Of a DNA stretch of 33,773 nucleotides, positions 13,082 through 21,656 are shown piece by piece. Position 1 is the stretch's first letter; each line of letters starts with the position of its first letter. The position numbers were made by a program, and so were the translations under genes. The stretch spans positions 1 to 33,773 of the forward strand of contig NZ_JABGCH010000041.1 of the NCBI RefSeq assembly GCF_019799945.1. Direction: 5' to 3'. Source of the DNA: Modestobacter marinus (GTDB taxonomy: Bacteria > Actinomycetota > Actinomycetes > Mycobacteriales > Geodermatophilaceae). The notes beneath the pieces are model-generated. The model saw only the letters and a program-made list of their open reading frames with translations. It did no database searches and was not told where the DNA came from.

Positions 13082-14530
13082 ATGAGCGAGCACGGTTCGT
13101 TCAGCGAGCAGGCGTCCATCTACGACGAGACCGACACCGGGAGCGGCCGAAGTGCCGTGCGGATCGCGTCGGTGGCCGCACTCGGTGGCTTCCTCTTCGG
13201 TTACGACAGCGCGGTGATCAACGGCGCCGTCTCCGCCGTGGAGGACAGGTTCGACGCCGACCCGGTCTCACTCGGCTTCGCCGTGGCCTCGGCGCTGCTG
13301 GGCGCCGCGGCCGGCGCGCTGACGGCCGGGAAGTTCGCCGACCGCTTCGGCCGGCTGTTCACGATGAAGGTCGCCGCGGTGCTGTTCTTCATCAGCGCGC
13401 TGGTCGCCGGCCTCGCGCCCAACCTGGTCGTCCTGGTCATCGGCAGGATCGTCGGCGGCGTCGGGGTCGGCGTCGCATCCGTCATCGCCCCGGCGTACAT
13501 CGCGGAAGTCGCCCCGGCCCGGATTCGAGGTCGGCTGGGTTCGCTGCAGCAGCTCGCCATCGTCACCGGCATCTTCCTCTCCCTGCTGGTCGACTTCCTG
13601 TTCGCCAGGGCTGCGGGCGGGTCGCGGGGGGAGTTCTGGTTCGGCCTGGAGGCCTGGCGGTGGATGTTCCTCGCCATGGCGATCCCCGCCGTTGTGTACG
13701 GCCTGCTGACGCTGACCATCCCCGAGTCGCCGCGGTACCTCATCGCGACCCACCGGATTCCCGAGGCGCGGAGAATCCTCAGCACCCTGCTTGGCGAGCG
13801 CGGCCTCGACATCAAGATCAACCGTATCCGGGAGACGATGGAGCGGGACAAGCCGCCGTCGTGGGCCGACCTGCGCGCCCCGCGGGGCGGTCTCTTGCCG
13901 ATCGTCTGGGTGGGCCTGGGCCTGTCGGTCTTCCAGCAGTTCGTCGGGATCAACGTCATCTTCTACTACTCGAACGTCCTGTGGGAGGCCGTCGGCTTCA
14001 GCGAGAACGACTCGTTCGTCATCACGGTCATCACGTCCGTGGTGAACATCGCGACCACGCTCATCGCCATCGCCAGCGTCGACCGCTTCGGCCGCCGGCC
14101 GCTGCTGCTGATCGGCTCGGTGGGGATGGCGGTCACGCTGGGCACGCTGGCGGTCATCTTCGGCACCGCACCCCTGAACGAGGCCGGCGCGCCGGTGCTG
14201 TCGGAGGTCACCGGGCCGATCGCTCTCGTCGCGGCGAACCTGTTCGTCGTCGCGTTCGGCATGTCGTGGGGGCCGGTGGTGTGGGTGCTGCTGGGGGAGG
14301 CGTTCCCCAACCGGATCCGTGCCGCGGCGCTCGCCTTCGCCGCGGGCGGGCAGTGGGTGGCCAACTGGTTGATCACCGTGACCTTCCCGGCGCTCAGTGA
14401 CGTCTCCCTGGCCCTGGCGTACGGCATCTACACCGTCTTCGCGGTGCTGTCCCTCGTCTTCGTGCTGCGCTGGGTGCGCGAGACCAAGGGCAAGGAGCTG
14501 GAGGAGATGCAAACCGGGACCACAGTGTGA
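13082..14530 (+). CDS. MFS sugar porter (sugar:H+ symporter)
   Basis: The protein is 482 aa with twelve membrane helices. Sugar-porter signatures are all present: FGYDSAVINGAVS in helix 1, GKFADRFGRLF in loop 2-3, PESPRYL after helix 6, QQFVGINVIFYYSNVLW in helix 7, and DRFGRRPLLLIG in loop 8-9. These place it with XylE/GlcP/GLUT-type hexose or pentose carriers. ATG 13082 follows a GGAGGGG Shine-Dalgarno. The frame is intact although the kinase genes just upstream are broken, so uptake capacity may have been kept for use with kinases elsewhere. The exact sugar cannot be read from the sequence. Confidence 0.9.
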   Translation: MSEHGSFSEQASIYDETDTGSGRSAVRIASVAALGGFLFGYDSAVINGAVSAVEDRFDADPVSLGFAVASALLGAAAGALTAGKFADRFGRLFTMKVAAVLFFISALVAGLAPNLVVLVIGRIVGGVGVGVASVIAPAYIAEVAPARIRGRLGSLQQLAIVTGIFLSLLVDFLFARAAGGSRGEFWFGLEAWRWMFLAMAIPAVVYGLLTLTIPESPRYLIATHRIPEARRILSTLLGERGLDIKINRIRETMERDKPPSWADLRAPRGGLLPIVWVGLGLSVFQQFVGINVIFYYSNVLWEAVGFSENDSFVITVITSVVNIATTLIAIASVDRFGRRPLLLIGSVGMAVTLGTLAVIFGTAPLNEAGAPVLSEVTGPIALVAANLFVVAFGMSWGPVVWVLLGEAFPNRIRAAALAFAAGGQWVANWLITVTFPALSDVSLALAYGIYTVFAVLSLVFVLRWVRETKGKELEEMQTGTTV

Positions 14531-14540
14531 GCGAGCGGGC

Positions 14541-14560
14541 GGCACGGTGACGGCCGTGCC
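14541..14560 (+). terminator. Weak hairpin after the sugar porter gene
   Basis: GGCACGG (14541-14547) pairs with CCGTGCC (14554-14560) across a 6-base loop, 10 bases after the stop. There is no T-run, so it is a weak candidate terminator. Confidence 0.3.
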
Positions 14561-14637
14561 GGACCCGCTGTCCCACGAGGCTTCCCGTCGGCTCCGCACT
14601 GGAGTCGGCGGGCCGATCGAGACCGGAGGTCGGTCAC

Positions 14638-15105
14638 ATGCGCAGCGTCCTCGTCGTCGCCAACCAGACCATCGGCGGCGCAGAACTAAGGAGAGAGCTC
14701 CAGCAGCGCGTCGCGGCGGGGCAGTGTTCGTTCTACGTGGTGGTCCCGAACACCGCTGCCAGGCACTACCACGTCGTCCCCGCGGCCGGGGGTTTCGTCC
14801 CCATGCCGACCATGGCCACCAGCTACGGCGCTCCGGCGACGGACGAAGAGGCCACGGAGGAGGCACGGGCCCGGCTGGCCGACGTGCTGGCCGAGCTCGC
14901 TGAGCTGGGCGCCCAGGCCGAGGGGCACCTGGGGAGCGCGAACCCGGTCGAGGCCGTGGAGGAAGCACTCCGCGAGCGCGAGTTCGACGAGGTGGTCGTG
15001 GCGACCCTGCCCAGGCGTGTGTCGCGCTGGCTGGGCTCGGACGTGCCCAACCAGATCGAGCGCCGCTCCGGGCTGCCGGTCACGACCGTCGTGAGCCGGG
15101 GTTGA
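14638..15105 (+). CDS. Universal-stress-like / UspA-fold small protein
   Basis: The protein is 155 aa. It starts with a hydrophobic strand SVLVVANQTIGG, followed by a helix ELRRELQQRV, a strand FYVVVPNTA, a long helix with EEARARLADVLAELAELG, a strand FDEVVVATLPRR and the ending GLPVTTVV. This is the Rossmann-like alpha/beta order of UspA proteins and of the short actinobacterial proteins annotated as universal stress or permease-associated. The ATP-binding GxxGxxxxS motif of true UspA is not evident. ATG 14638 has GGAGGT seven bases upstream. It is transcribed after the sugar porter, about 107 bases downstream. Function is unknown. Confidence 0.7.
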   Translation: MRSVLVVANQTIGGAELRRELQQRVAAGQCSFYVVVPNTAARHYHVVPAAGGFVPMPTMATSYGAPATDEEATEEARARLADVLAELAELGAQAEGHLGSANPVEAVEEALREREFDEVVVATLPRRVSRWLGSDVPNQIERRSGLPVTTVVSRG

Positions 15106-15436
15106 CCGTGGACGCCGGAGCGCGGGCTCCGACGTAATGTTCCCCGACCATCCGTCGACCCAGGCTCTCCCGAGCCCGATCCGGCGCACCCGGGACCTGA
15201 CCTCGTCGTCGGTCCCGGACGCCCGGGCGATCCCTTCGTGCCCCGTGACGGGTCGGGTCCCCCACCTCGTCCGCGCACTCCGGTCGCACGTCCCGACCGA
15301 GCGTGTCCGGGGGACACGCGCATCGGCGCTACCTGTCCGCCGTACCGCGGCCTGCAGGGTCGCACCCGAGCCAGGAAGACTCTCATGGCCACGGGTGGCG
15401 GCGAGACCGACCGTCGCCGCCGCTACGGCGGCCCTG

Positions 15437-15832
15437 GCTGATTCGCCTGCCGTGCGCGAGAGCGGGGCCTGGCTGGAGAATGAGAGCTACTCGGCAGCCG
15501 TCCACACGCGCCGTGTCCCCGACCGGGCCGTCCGCCAGATCGCAGAAGAACAAGGGCTGGAGCTCATCCCGGGCAAGATGGTCCGGGAACTGCGACCGGC
15601 GGTGCCCAGCGACGAGGGCGACGGCGTACACCGGGTCGTCGGGGAGTCCGGCGCACGGGCCGTCGTGGTGGTCGGTGACGACCTCGGCGACCTGCCCGCG
15701 TTTGCGGCGGTGCCGCAGCTCGTGACCGAGGGACACGACGGGCTGCGAGTGGCCGTGCGGTCGGAGGAAGCGCCGCCCGACCTCCTCGCCGCCGCTGCCG
15801 CGAGGAGGCATACCGGTACGCCGCCGAGATGA
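15437..15832 (+). pseudogene. otsB: Trehalose-6-phosphate phosphatase, C-terminal fragment
   Basis: The frame reads VRESGAWLENESYSAAVHTR, then LELIPGKMVRELRP and AVVVVGDDLGDLPAFAAV, then RVAVRSEEAPPDLLA. These are the cap and the HAD motif III/IV region of OtsB. The N-terminal HAD motif I (DxDGT) with its nucleophilic Asp is missing; upstream of about 15437 the same open frame has no recognisable similarity. It is therefore a decayed gene and cannot be catalytic. The stretch 15833-16090 that follows contains no gene I can support; a short rightward frame ending APLVLAYHGELSAACTR at about 16030 is unidentified. Confidence 0.68.
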
Positions 15833-16100
15833 ACGGCGTCGACCCGACGGCACACGCGTGGACCGGAAGGTCGGGCCGGGGTTCCTCGAGTCCTTCCTCG
15901 CCGCCGAGTCGCCGATGGGCGGTGCCGGTGCCGGCGCGGTGCGGGCGAGCCCGGCCGCAGCATCGTGTGCACGGGCGCCCCGCTGGTGCTCGCCTATCAC
16001 GGGGAGCTCTCGGCCGCCTGCACCCGCTGAGGCACCGGCGGACCGCCACTGACTGCCACCCCTGGACCGCCGCCGGGCGGTCAGTGGGAGAGTGGTGCCC

Positions 16101-16637
16101 GTGACCGACCAGACCTCCGCTGCCCGGCGTGCCGTCCTGCACACCAACCACGGCGACATCACGATCGACCTGTTCCCCGACCACGCGCCCAAGACGGTCG
16201 CGAACTTCGCGGACCTCGCCGAGGGCCGCCGCGAGTGGACCCACCCCTCGACCGGCGCGAAGAGCACCGACCCGCTCTACGACGGGACGATCTTCCACCG
16301 GGTCATCAGCGGTTTCATGATCCAGGGTGGCGACCCGCTGGGGCAGGGCTTCGGCGGTCCGGGCTACCAGTTCGGCGACGAGTTCCACCCCGAGCTGGCC
16401 TTCAACAAGCCCTACCTGCTGGCCATGGCCAACGCCGGCCCGGGCACCAACGGCTCCCAGTTCTTCATCACCGTCGCGAACACCCCGCACCTCAACCGCC
16501 GGCACACGATCTTCGGTGAGGTCGCCGACGAGGAGAGCCGCCGGGTCGTCGACGCCATCGCCGCCGTCCGCACCGCCCGCGGCGACAAGCCGGTCGAGGA
16601 CGTCGTCATCGAGTCCGTCGAGGTGCAGCGCAGCTGA
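16101..16637 (+). CDS. ppiA: Peptidyl-prolyl cis-trans isomerase, cyclophilin type
   Basis: The protein is a 178-aa cytoplasmic cyclophilin. Core motifs are [15 protein letters not shown] (with the catalytic Arg and the substrate-binding Phe/Met/Gln) and [17 protein letters not shown], followed by [12 protein letters not shown]. They match Mycobacterium PpiA closely, and the length is also similar. GTG 16101 (VTDQT...) is preferred, with GGGAG ten bases upstream; GTG 16092 and 16095 are in frame but too close to that site. The gene marks the left edge of the conserved origin-proximal block. Its stop overlaps the proposed start of the rhomboid gene. It assists protein folding and needs no partner. 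Confidence 0.93.
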   Translation: MTDQTSAARRAVLHTNHGDITIDLFPDHAPKTVANFADLAEGRREWTHPSTGAKSTDPLYDGTIFHRVISGFMIQGGDPLGQGFGGPGYQFGDEFHPELAFNKPYLLAMANAGPGTNGSQFFITVANTPHLNRRHTIFGEVADEESRRVVDAIAAVRTARGDKPVEDVVIESVEVQRS

Positions 16638-17518
16638 CTCCGCCCGACGTCCCCGGGGGTGCCGGCGCGGGTGAACCGCGGCCGGCGCCCCCGGCGCCCA
16701 CCTGCTACCGGCACCCGGACCGGCCCACCGGCGTCCGTTGCGTGCGCTGCGGCCGGCCCATCTGCCCGGACTGCATGAACCCCGCCGCGGTCGGCTTCCA
16801 GTGCCCGGACGACGTCCGGGCCGGGAACGCCGGGGTGCGCCGGCCCAGCCGCCGGGCCGCGGTCCGCCGTGCCGGACGCCGCTGGGGGCCGGTCACGCTG
16901 TCCCTCATCGGGCTCAACGTGGCCCTGTTCCTGCTCACCGCGGCACTCGCCGCGCTGGGCGGCCGCACGCCGCTGGACAACTGGTCCTCCCGGCTGTTCC
17001 AGGAGCTGGCGCAGGTCCCGGCCTTCGTCGACGCGGGCCAGTGGTGGCGGCCGCTGACGGCGGCCTTCCTCCACTACGGGATCCTGCACCTGGCGCTGAA
17101 CATGCTGGCCCTGCTGGTCTTCGGCTCCGAGCTCGAGCGGGCGCTCGGCCGGGCCCGCTTCCTGACCGTGTACCTCGTGTCGGTGCTGGGCGGCGCGGCG
17201 TCGGTGCAGCTGTTCGAGGTGCCGTTCGGCCAGGTGGCCGGCGCCTCCACGGCGATCTACGGGCTGATGGGCGCGCTCGGTGTCGTGCTCGTCCACCGGC
17301 GGCAGGAGCTGCGCGGGCTGCTGACCCTGCTCGGGGTGAACCTGCTGATCAGCTTCCTGCCGGGGGTCTCCCTGGCCGGGCACGTGGGCGGCCTGGTGGC
17401 CGGCGCCGCGGCGACCGGCGTCCTGGTCGCCGCCCGGCGGCAGCGCGCGCTGGCCATCGCCGGCACGGCCGCGCTCTCCGTCGTCCTGCTCGTCCTGGTC
17501 TACGCCGGGCTCGGCTGA
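16634..17518 (+). CDS. Rhomboid-family intramembrane serine protease with N-terminal zinc finger
   Basis: The protein is 294 aa if it starts at CTG 16634. Residues 24-57 ([18 protein letters not shown], then RPICPDC) form a B-box-like zinc site: Cys24, His27, Cys36, Cys39, Cys44, Cys47 and Cys57. Six or seven helices follow, with the catalytic Ser205 in GASTAIYG and His250 in LAGHVGG. No ATG, GTG or TTG occurs in frame between the preceding stop (16517-16519) and GTG 16742, and GTG 16742 would cut off half the zinc site. CTG 16634 overlaps the ppiA TGA as CTGA, so translation is probably coupled. Mycobacterial rhomboids have the same zinc-finger layout. The protein cleaves membrane-protein substrates within the bilayer; targets are unknown. 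Confidence 0.87.
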   Translation: MTPPDVPGGAGAGEPRPAPPAPTCYRHPDRPTGVRCVRCGRPICPDCMNPAAVGFQCPDDVRAGNAGVRRPSRRAAVRRAGRRWGPVTLSLIGLNVALFLLTAALAALGGRTPLDNWSSRLFQELAQVPAFVDAGQWWRPLTAAFLHYGILHLALNMLALLVFGSELERALGRARFLTVYLVSVLGGAASVQLFEVPFGQVAGASTAIYGLMGALGVVLVHRRQELRGLLTLLGVNLLISFLPGVSLAGHVGGLVAGAAATGVLVAARRQRALAIAGTAALSVVLLVLVYAGLG

Positions 17519-17525
17519 CCCGCGG

Positions 17526-17924
17526 TCAGCCGGCGCCGGCCGCCTGCAGGGCCTCGGCCACGACGCCGGGGTCCTGACCCAGGTCGCGCCGGCCGAGGAC
17601 GACGAGGACGGCGTCGTCGCGGGTGTCCTCCAGCTCCAGCGTCCGGGACCGCACACCCCAGCGCCGCTGCTCGCGCAGCCGGGCCCGCAGCGCGGGCCAG
17701 GGGATCGTCCGTGCCCCACCCAGCGCCCGCACCGTGACGCCGGCGGCGTCGGCGCGCACGCGCGGCCGCAGGACGGCGTCCTGGGCGGCCAGGCCGAACG
17801 CCACCAGGGCGGCCGCGCCGAGCAGCACCCGGCCCAGCGGGTCGACCAGGAGGACGGCGAGGGCGAGCGCCAGCCCGACGACGGCCGTCGCGACCGTCTC
17901 GCCCACCCGGGGGGACCACTGCAC
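17526..17924 (-). CDS. PH-domain membrane protein (Rv0010c-like position)
   Basis: The protein is 132 aa. Two hydrophobic helices (TAVVGLALALAVLLV and VLLGAAALVAFGLA) are followed by a bacterial PH domain with DAAGVTVRALGGARTIPWPA, SRTLELEDTRDDAVLVVLGR and RRDLGQDP. GTG 17924 (VQWSPRVGE) fits the family start; a longer frame to GTG 17951 is possible. It converges on the rhomboid gene with seven bases between stops. A similar small membrane protein (Rv0010c) stands between ppiA and crgA in Mycobacterium tuberculosis. The function is unknown, probably at the membrane. Confidence 0.82.
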   Translation of the reverse strand: MQWSPRVGETVATAVVGLALALAVLLVDPLGRVLLGAAALVAFGLAAQDAVLRPRVRADAAGVTVRALGGARTIPWPALRARLREQRRWGVRSRTLELEDTRDDAVLVVLGRRDLGQDPGVVAEALQAAGAG

Positions 17925-18016
17925 CGCGTCAGCTTCCCAGCAGGTGGGCACCGCCTAGCATCGCGGGCACCGGAGCGGTGCTCCGGTGCGGGTCAGCGTC
18001 GACACGAGGAGAGCCC

Positions 18017-19177
18017 ATGCGTGATGCCGTCATCTGCGCCGCCGTCCGCACCCCGGTGGGCCGGCGCGGGGGAGGGCTGGCCGGCGTGCACCCCGCCGAC
18101 CTCTCCGCCACCGTCCTCAGCGCGCTGGCCGAGCGCACGGGCATCGACCCGGCGGTCGTCGACGACGTGTTCTGGGGCTGCGTGAGCCAGGTCGGCGAGC
18201 AGACCAGCAACATCGGCCGGGTGGCCGTGCTGGCGGCCGGCTGGCCGGAGTCGGTGCCCGGCACCACGATCGACCGGCAGTGCGGCTCGTCCCAGCAGGC
18301 GGTGGCCTTCGCCGCGGCGGCCGTGGGAAGCGGCCAGGCCGACGTGGTGGTGGCCGGCGGGGTGGAGTCGATGAGCCGGGTCCCGATGGGCTCCTCCGTC
18401 GGCGACGGCTCGGCCGGGCGCCCGTTGGGCCCGGCCTTCCTCGCCCGCTACGACGGCGTGGAGCCGCACCAGGGCACCGGGGCGGAGATGCTCGCGGCGA
18501 GGTGGGGGCTCAGCCGCACGCAGCTCGACGAGTACGCGCTGCGCTCGCACGACCGGGCCGCCAAGGCGCAGGCCGACGGCGCCTTCGACGCGCAACTGGT
18601 CCCGGTGCGGACGCCGGAGGGCACGGTCGTGACCGCCGACGAGGGGATCCGCGTCGGCAGCACGCTCGAGACGCTCGCGGCGCTGCGGACCCCCTTCCAG
18701 GCCGACGGGGTGGTGAGCGCCGGCAACGCCAGCCAGATCTCCGACGGCGCCGCGGCGCTGCTGGTGACCACCTCCGAGCGTGCGCGAGAGCTCGGCCTGC
18801 ACCCGCTGGTGCGGGTGCACACGACCGTGGTGACCGGCGACGACCCGGTGGTGATGCTGACCGCGCCGATCCCGGCCACCCGCAAGCTGCTCGACCGCGC
18901 CGGGGTGCCGCTGACGGAGATCGGCGCCTTCGAGGTGAACGAGGCCTTCGCGTCGGTGCCGCTCGCCTGGCAGCAGGAGATCGGCGTCCCCGACGAGGCG
19001 CTCAACCCGCTCGGCGGGGCGATCGCGCTGGGGCACCCGCTGGGCGCCTCCGGTGCCCGGCTGATGACCACGCTGGTGCACCACATGCACGCGACCGGCA
19101 CCCGGTACGGCCTGCAGACGATGTGCGAGGGCGGCGGCACGGCGAACGCGACGCTGCTGGAGCTGGTCCCCCGCTGA
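18017..19177 (+). CDS. Acetyl-CoA acetyltransferase (thiolase)
   Basis: The protein is 386 aa, the usual length for degradative or biosynthetic thiolases. The nucleophile Cys89 lies in DRQCGSSQQA, NEAF is at 308-311, the catalytic His340 is in GHPLGASGA and Cys370 in CEGGGTANA. The enzyme condenses two acetyl-CoA or cleaves 3-ketoacyl-CoA. ATG 18017 has AGGAG five bases upstream. The gene stands alone, divergent from the PH-domain gene, and is followed by a hairpin terminator. Thiolase is not part of the mycobacterial order here, so it is a lineage-specific insertion in the block. Substrate chain length cannot be inferred. Confidence 0.92.
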   Translation: MRDAVICAAVRTPVGRRGGGLAGVHPADLSATVLSALAERTGIDPAVVDDVFWGCVSQVGEQTSNIGRVAVLAAGWPESVPGTTIDRQCGSSQQAVAFAAAAVGSGQADVVVAGGVESMSRVPMGSSVGDGSAGRPLGPAFLARYDGVEPHQGTGAEMLAARWGLSRTQLDEYALRSHDRAAKAQADGAFDAQLVPVRTPEGTVVTADEGIRVGSTLETLAALRTPFQADGVVSAGNASQISDGAAALLVTTSERARELGLHPLVRVHTTVVTGDDPVVMLTAPIPATRKLLDRAGVPLTEIGAFEVNEAFASVPLAWQQEIGVPDEALNPLGGAIALGHPLGASGARLMTTLVHHMHATGTRYGLQTMCEGGGTANATLLELVPR

Positions 19178-19196
19178 CGCCGGACCGGTCCGTCCT

Positions 19197-19638
19197 CCGT
19201 CCACAGCCCTCGTCCACCCGGGCGGGGGCTGTGGCTTTCCCCAGGCCGTGCACCGGCGCCGGCGGGGGCCGATGACCGGGTCGGGATGTCGACAACACGC
19301 CCAGGAACGGCCCGTCACGCTCGCTGTTTGCGCCGACGGGAAAGGGGTAGTAGGGCCCGCCGCCGGTCCTCGGCCCGGTGGTCCGTCCACTTTTTCCCAC
19401 AGGTGTGTACACAGCTGGGGACGGACTTCCACGGATGTAGTTACCCCACTGCCGTTCCTGCACCACCCGTCACATCCTGGGTGATTTTCCAGGTCAGCTA
19501 GGTGTGGGGGAGCGGGCGGACTCCACATGTCGTGGACAACCCGGTGGACGGGCGATCCGGGGACCTGTGGACGGCCTCCGCCACTGTGCACAGACCGGCG
19601 CGAGCCGGATCGGTCGCCGGGGTGCGGGTTGTGGACAG
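19197..19638. other. Cluster of DnaA-box-like nonamers in a 570-bp gene-free stretch
   Basis: The stretch 19178-19744 has no gene. Matches to the actinobacterial DnaA box TTGTCCACA are: CCGTCCACA at 19197-19205 (+, 7/9), TTGTCCACG at 19531-19539 (-, 8/9), CCGTCCACA at 19566-19574 (-, 7/9), CTGTCCACA at 19630-19638 (-, 8/9) and TTTCCCACA at 19393-19401 (+, 7/9). Some are clustered within about 110 bases on one strand. In related genomes oriC lies beside dnaA, not here, so this may be a DnaA-titrating or regulatory site. Confidence 0.42.
19201..19234 (+). terminator. Hairpin after the thiolase gene
   Basis: CCACAGCCC (19201-19209) pairs perfectly with GGGCTGTGG (19226-19234) and is followed by CTTTCC. 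It lies 24 bases after the thiolase stop. Its left arm overlaps a DnaA-box-like nonamer. Confidence 0.55.
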
Positions 19639-19694
19639 GCGCCGAGTCGACTCCTGCGGTGGGCCGTCGCCCGCTCCACGGGGTCCAGGAACGA

Positions 19695-19730
19695 CGACGG
19701 CCCCCGTCCCCAGGGGGACGAGGGCCGTCG
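19695..19730 (-). terminator. Terminator of crgA
   Basis: A stem of about 16 bp with one mismatch (CGACGGCCCCCGTCCC against GGGACGAGGGCCGTCG) begins 15 bases beyond the crgA stop. There is no T-run, which is common in high-GC actinobacteria. Confidence 0.7.
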
Positions 19731-19744
19731 GGTGGCCGGCGCGG

Positions 19745-20017
19745 TCAGCGCCAGCGCATCGACATGATCAGACCAATCACCATCGCGCCGAAGCCGACCA
19801 GGAAGTTCCAGGGCCCGAGGGTGGTCAGGAACGCGATCCGGTCGCCGGCCACGTAGAACACCACGATCCACAGCAGGCCGAGGAGCATGAGCGCGACCAT
19901 GACCGGCGCGTACCAGCGCGGGCTGGGCTCCGCGGCACGGGCCCGGGCCGCGCTGGAGGGGAGCACGCCCTCCGGCGGCGTGTACACCGACTTCTTGCGC
20001 ACCTTGGACTTCGGCAC
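19745..20017 (-). CDS. crgA: Cell-division protein CrgA
   Basis: The protein is 90 aa. It has a basic N-terminus KSKVRKKSVYTPP, then two membrane helices (WYAPVMVALMLLGLLWIVVF and FLVGFGAMVIGLIMS) and a short basic end MRWR. This is the CrgA family, which inhibits or stabilises septal FtsZ assembly and recruits peptidoglycan synthases in Streptomyces and Mycobacterium. GTG 20017 has GGGAGGGAG seven bases upstream. It is single-gene, divergent from the DUF881 gene, and located where the family always is, beside the pknB-trpG block. The length agrees with homologues. Confidence 0.95.
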   Translation of the reverse strand: MPKSKVRKKSVYTPPEGVLPSSAARARAAEPSPRWYAPVMVALMLLGLLWIVVFYVAGDRIAFLTTLGPWNFLVGFGAMVIGLIMSMRWR

Positions 20018-20175
20018 CTGCGGACTCCCTCCCGGGCCGGGGGCCTGTCGCCTCCGGCGTGTACTGCCTCCAGCCTAAGCTGCGGAGGGGACAGGACCGG
20101 TTCGGCCGGCGGCGTGCCTCCCCCGCCCGGGGCCCGCCGTCCCCCGCCGGACCCCGGCAGGCAGGAGGACGGAGC

Positions 20176-20916
20176 ATGGCCCCGCCGCGGCGCCTCACCG
20201 TGTGGACGGCGCTCGTGCCCGTGGTGGCCCTGGCCGCCGGCCTGCTCTTCGCCACCTCCGGGCAGACCGCCCAGGGCACGGACCTGCGGGCCGGGGAGAG
20301 CTCCCAGCTGTCCACGCTCATCGACCAGCGCGAGCTGGCCGTGGCCCGGCAGCAGGCCGAGCTGGCCCGGCTGCAGCAGCAGATCGACCAGCTGACCGAC
20401 GCGGCCGCGTCCCGGAACGGCCAGGTGGCCGAGGTCCAGGCGCAGGCCGGCACCGGGCTGACCGCGGCCGGGCTGACCCCGCTCACCGGCACCGGGGTCG
20501 AGGTGGTCCTGGACGACGCGCCCCGGCAGCCCGGCGGCGGCCTGCCCAGCGGCGCGACCGGGGACGACGTGGTGATCCACCAGTCCGACGTCCAGGGCGT
20601 GGTGAACGCGCTGTGGGCGGCGGGGGCCGAGGGCGTGGCCATCATGGGCCGGCGGCTGACCGCCACCAGCGCCGTCCGCTGCGTGGGCAACACGCTCCTG
20701 CTGCAGGGGCGCACGTACTCGCCGCCGTTCGTGGTGACGGCCATCGGCGACCCGCGGCAGATGCGCCAGCAGCTGGCCGCCTCCCCGGACGTGCGGCTGC
20801 TCGCCCAGGCCGCCGACGAGTACGGGCTCACCTACGAGGTCGCCGACGAGTCGCGGGTGGAGCTGCCGGCCTACGAGGGCACCACTGCCATGCAGTACGC
20901 CGCGGCCGTCCGATAG
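20176..20916 (+). CDS. DUF881-family membrane-anchored protein
   Basis: The protein is 246 aa. One N-terminal anchor (about 10-28) is followed by an outside coiled coil (about 45-77, QQAELARLQQQIDQLTD) and a globular DUF881 domain with DDVVIHQSDVQGVVNALWAA, AVRCVGNTLLLQGRTYSPPF and YEVADESRVELPAYEG. ATG 20176 has AGGAGG about seven bases upstream. The family (YlxW in Bacillus, Rv0012 in Mycobacterium) sits in cell-division loci; its function is unsettled. It is 50 bases before trpG on the same strand, as in Mycobacterium. Confidence 0.92.
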   Translation: MAPPRRLTVWTALVPVVALAAGLLFATSGQTAQGTDLRAGESSQLSTLIDQRELAVARQQAELARLQQQIDQLTDAAASRNGQVAEVQAQAGTGLTAAGLTPLTGTGVEVVLDDAPRQPGGGLPSGATGDDVVIHQSDVQGVVNALWAAGAEGVAIMGRRLTATSAVRCVGNTLLLQGRTYSPPFVVTAIGDPRQMRQQLAASPDVRLLAQAADEYGLTYEVADESRVELPAYEGTTAMQYAAAVR

Positions 20917-20966
20917 CGGAGGGGGCCGGACTGCCGGGGACGGTGCCCGGCGTGTACACCTGGAGC

Positions 20967-21638
20967 GTGCGAACCGACAGGGAGCCGGCGGCTCGACCGG
21001 TGCTGGTCGTCGACAACTTCGACAGCTTCGTCTACAACCTCGTCCAGTACCTGGGGCAGCTCGGCGTGCCGAGCGTGGTCCGGCGCAACGACGCGGTCAC
21101 CGTCGCCGAGCTGGCCGACCTCGACGTGGCCGGCGTTCTGCTGTCCCCGGGCCCGGGCACCCCGACCGACGCCGGCGTGACCGTGCCGATGGTGCGGGCC
21201 GCCGCCGACGCCGGGCTGCCGGTGCTCGGCGTGTGCCTGGGGCACCAGGCGATCGCGGAGGCATTCGGCGGCGTCGTCGGCCGCGCGCCGGAGCTGCTGC
21301 ACGGCAAGACCAGCCAGGTCGTGCACGACGGCGTGGGCGTGCTCGCCGGCCTGCCCTCCCCGTTCACCGCGACCCGCTACCACTCGCTGGCGGTCGAGGC
21401 CGACAGCGTGCCCGCCGAGCTCCAGGTCACCGGCCGGACGCCGTCGGGCATCGTGATGGCGCTGCGCCACCGGGAGCTGCCCATCGAGGGGGTGCAGTTC
21501 CACCCCGAGTCGGTGCTCACCGAGGGCGGGCACCAGCTGCTGGCCAACTGGCTCACCGCGTGCGGCCTGGCGCCCGAGCCGGCCGTGGTCGAGGCGGCCG
21601 CCGCCACCGTCCGGCGGCTCACCGTGGCCACCGTCTAG
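20967..21638 (+). CDS. trpG: Glutamine amidotransferase, anthranilate/aminodeoxychorismate synthase component II
   Basis: The protein is 223 aa with a class I glutamine amidotransferase domain: VLVVDNFDSFVYNLVQYLGQ at the start, the oxyanion loop SPGPGTP, the nucleophile Cys90 in LGVCLGHQ, and the His-Glu dyad in GVQFHPES. It supplies ammonia to chorismate-using TrpE or PabB; whether it serves tryptophan or folate cannot be told. The start is uncertain: GTG 20967, GTG 20952 and GTG 21000 are all in frame and none has a good Shine-Dalgarno; 20967 is a compromise. It converges on pknB with a shared terminator. The gene order matches mycobacteria. Confidence 0.92.
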   Translation: MRTDREPAARPVLVVDNFDSFVYNLVQYLGQLGVPSVVRRNDAVTVAELADLDVAGVLLSPGPGTPTDAGVTVPMVRAAADAGLPVLGVCLGHQAIAEAFGGVVGRAPELLHGKTSQVVHDGVGVLAGLPSPFTATRYHSLAVEADSVPAELQVTGRTPSGIVMALRHRELPIEGVQFHPESVLTEGGHQLLANWLTACGLAPEPAVVEAAAATVRRLTVATV

Positions 21639-21656
21639 GGCCGCTGAGCCGCCTCC

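Noticed and set aside
13268-14968. A 566-codon open frame antisense to the sugar porter gene, and similarly long antisense frames over the thiolase gene (17993-19591), pknA (23632-25374) and pbpA (25497-26924)
   Set aside because: These are high-GC shadow frames: Arg/Gly/Asp/His-rich translations without domains, lying opposite genes with clear families.
19178-19744. Chromosomal replication origin
   Set aside because: DnaA-like boxes are few and imperfect, there is no AT-rich unwinding element, and dnaA/dnaN are absent. In this phylum oriC lies beside dnaA.
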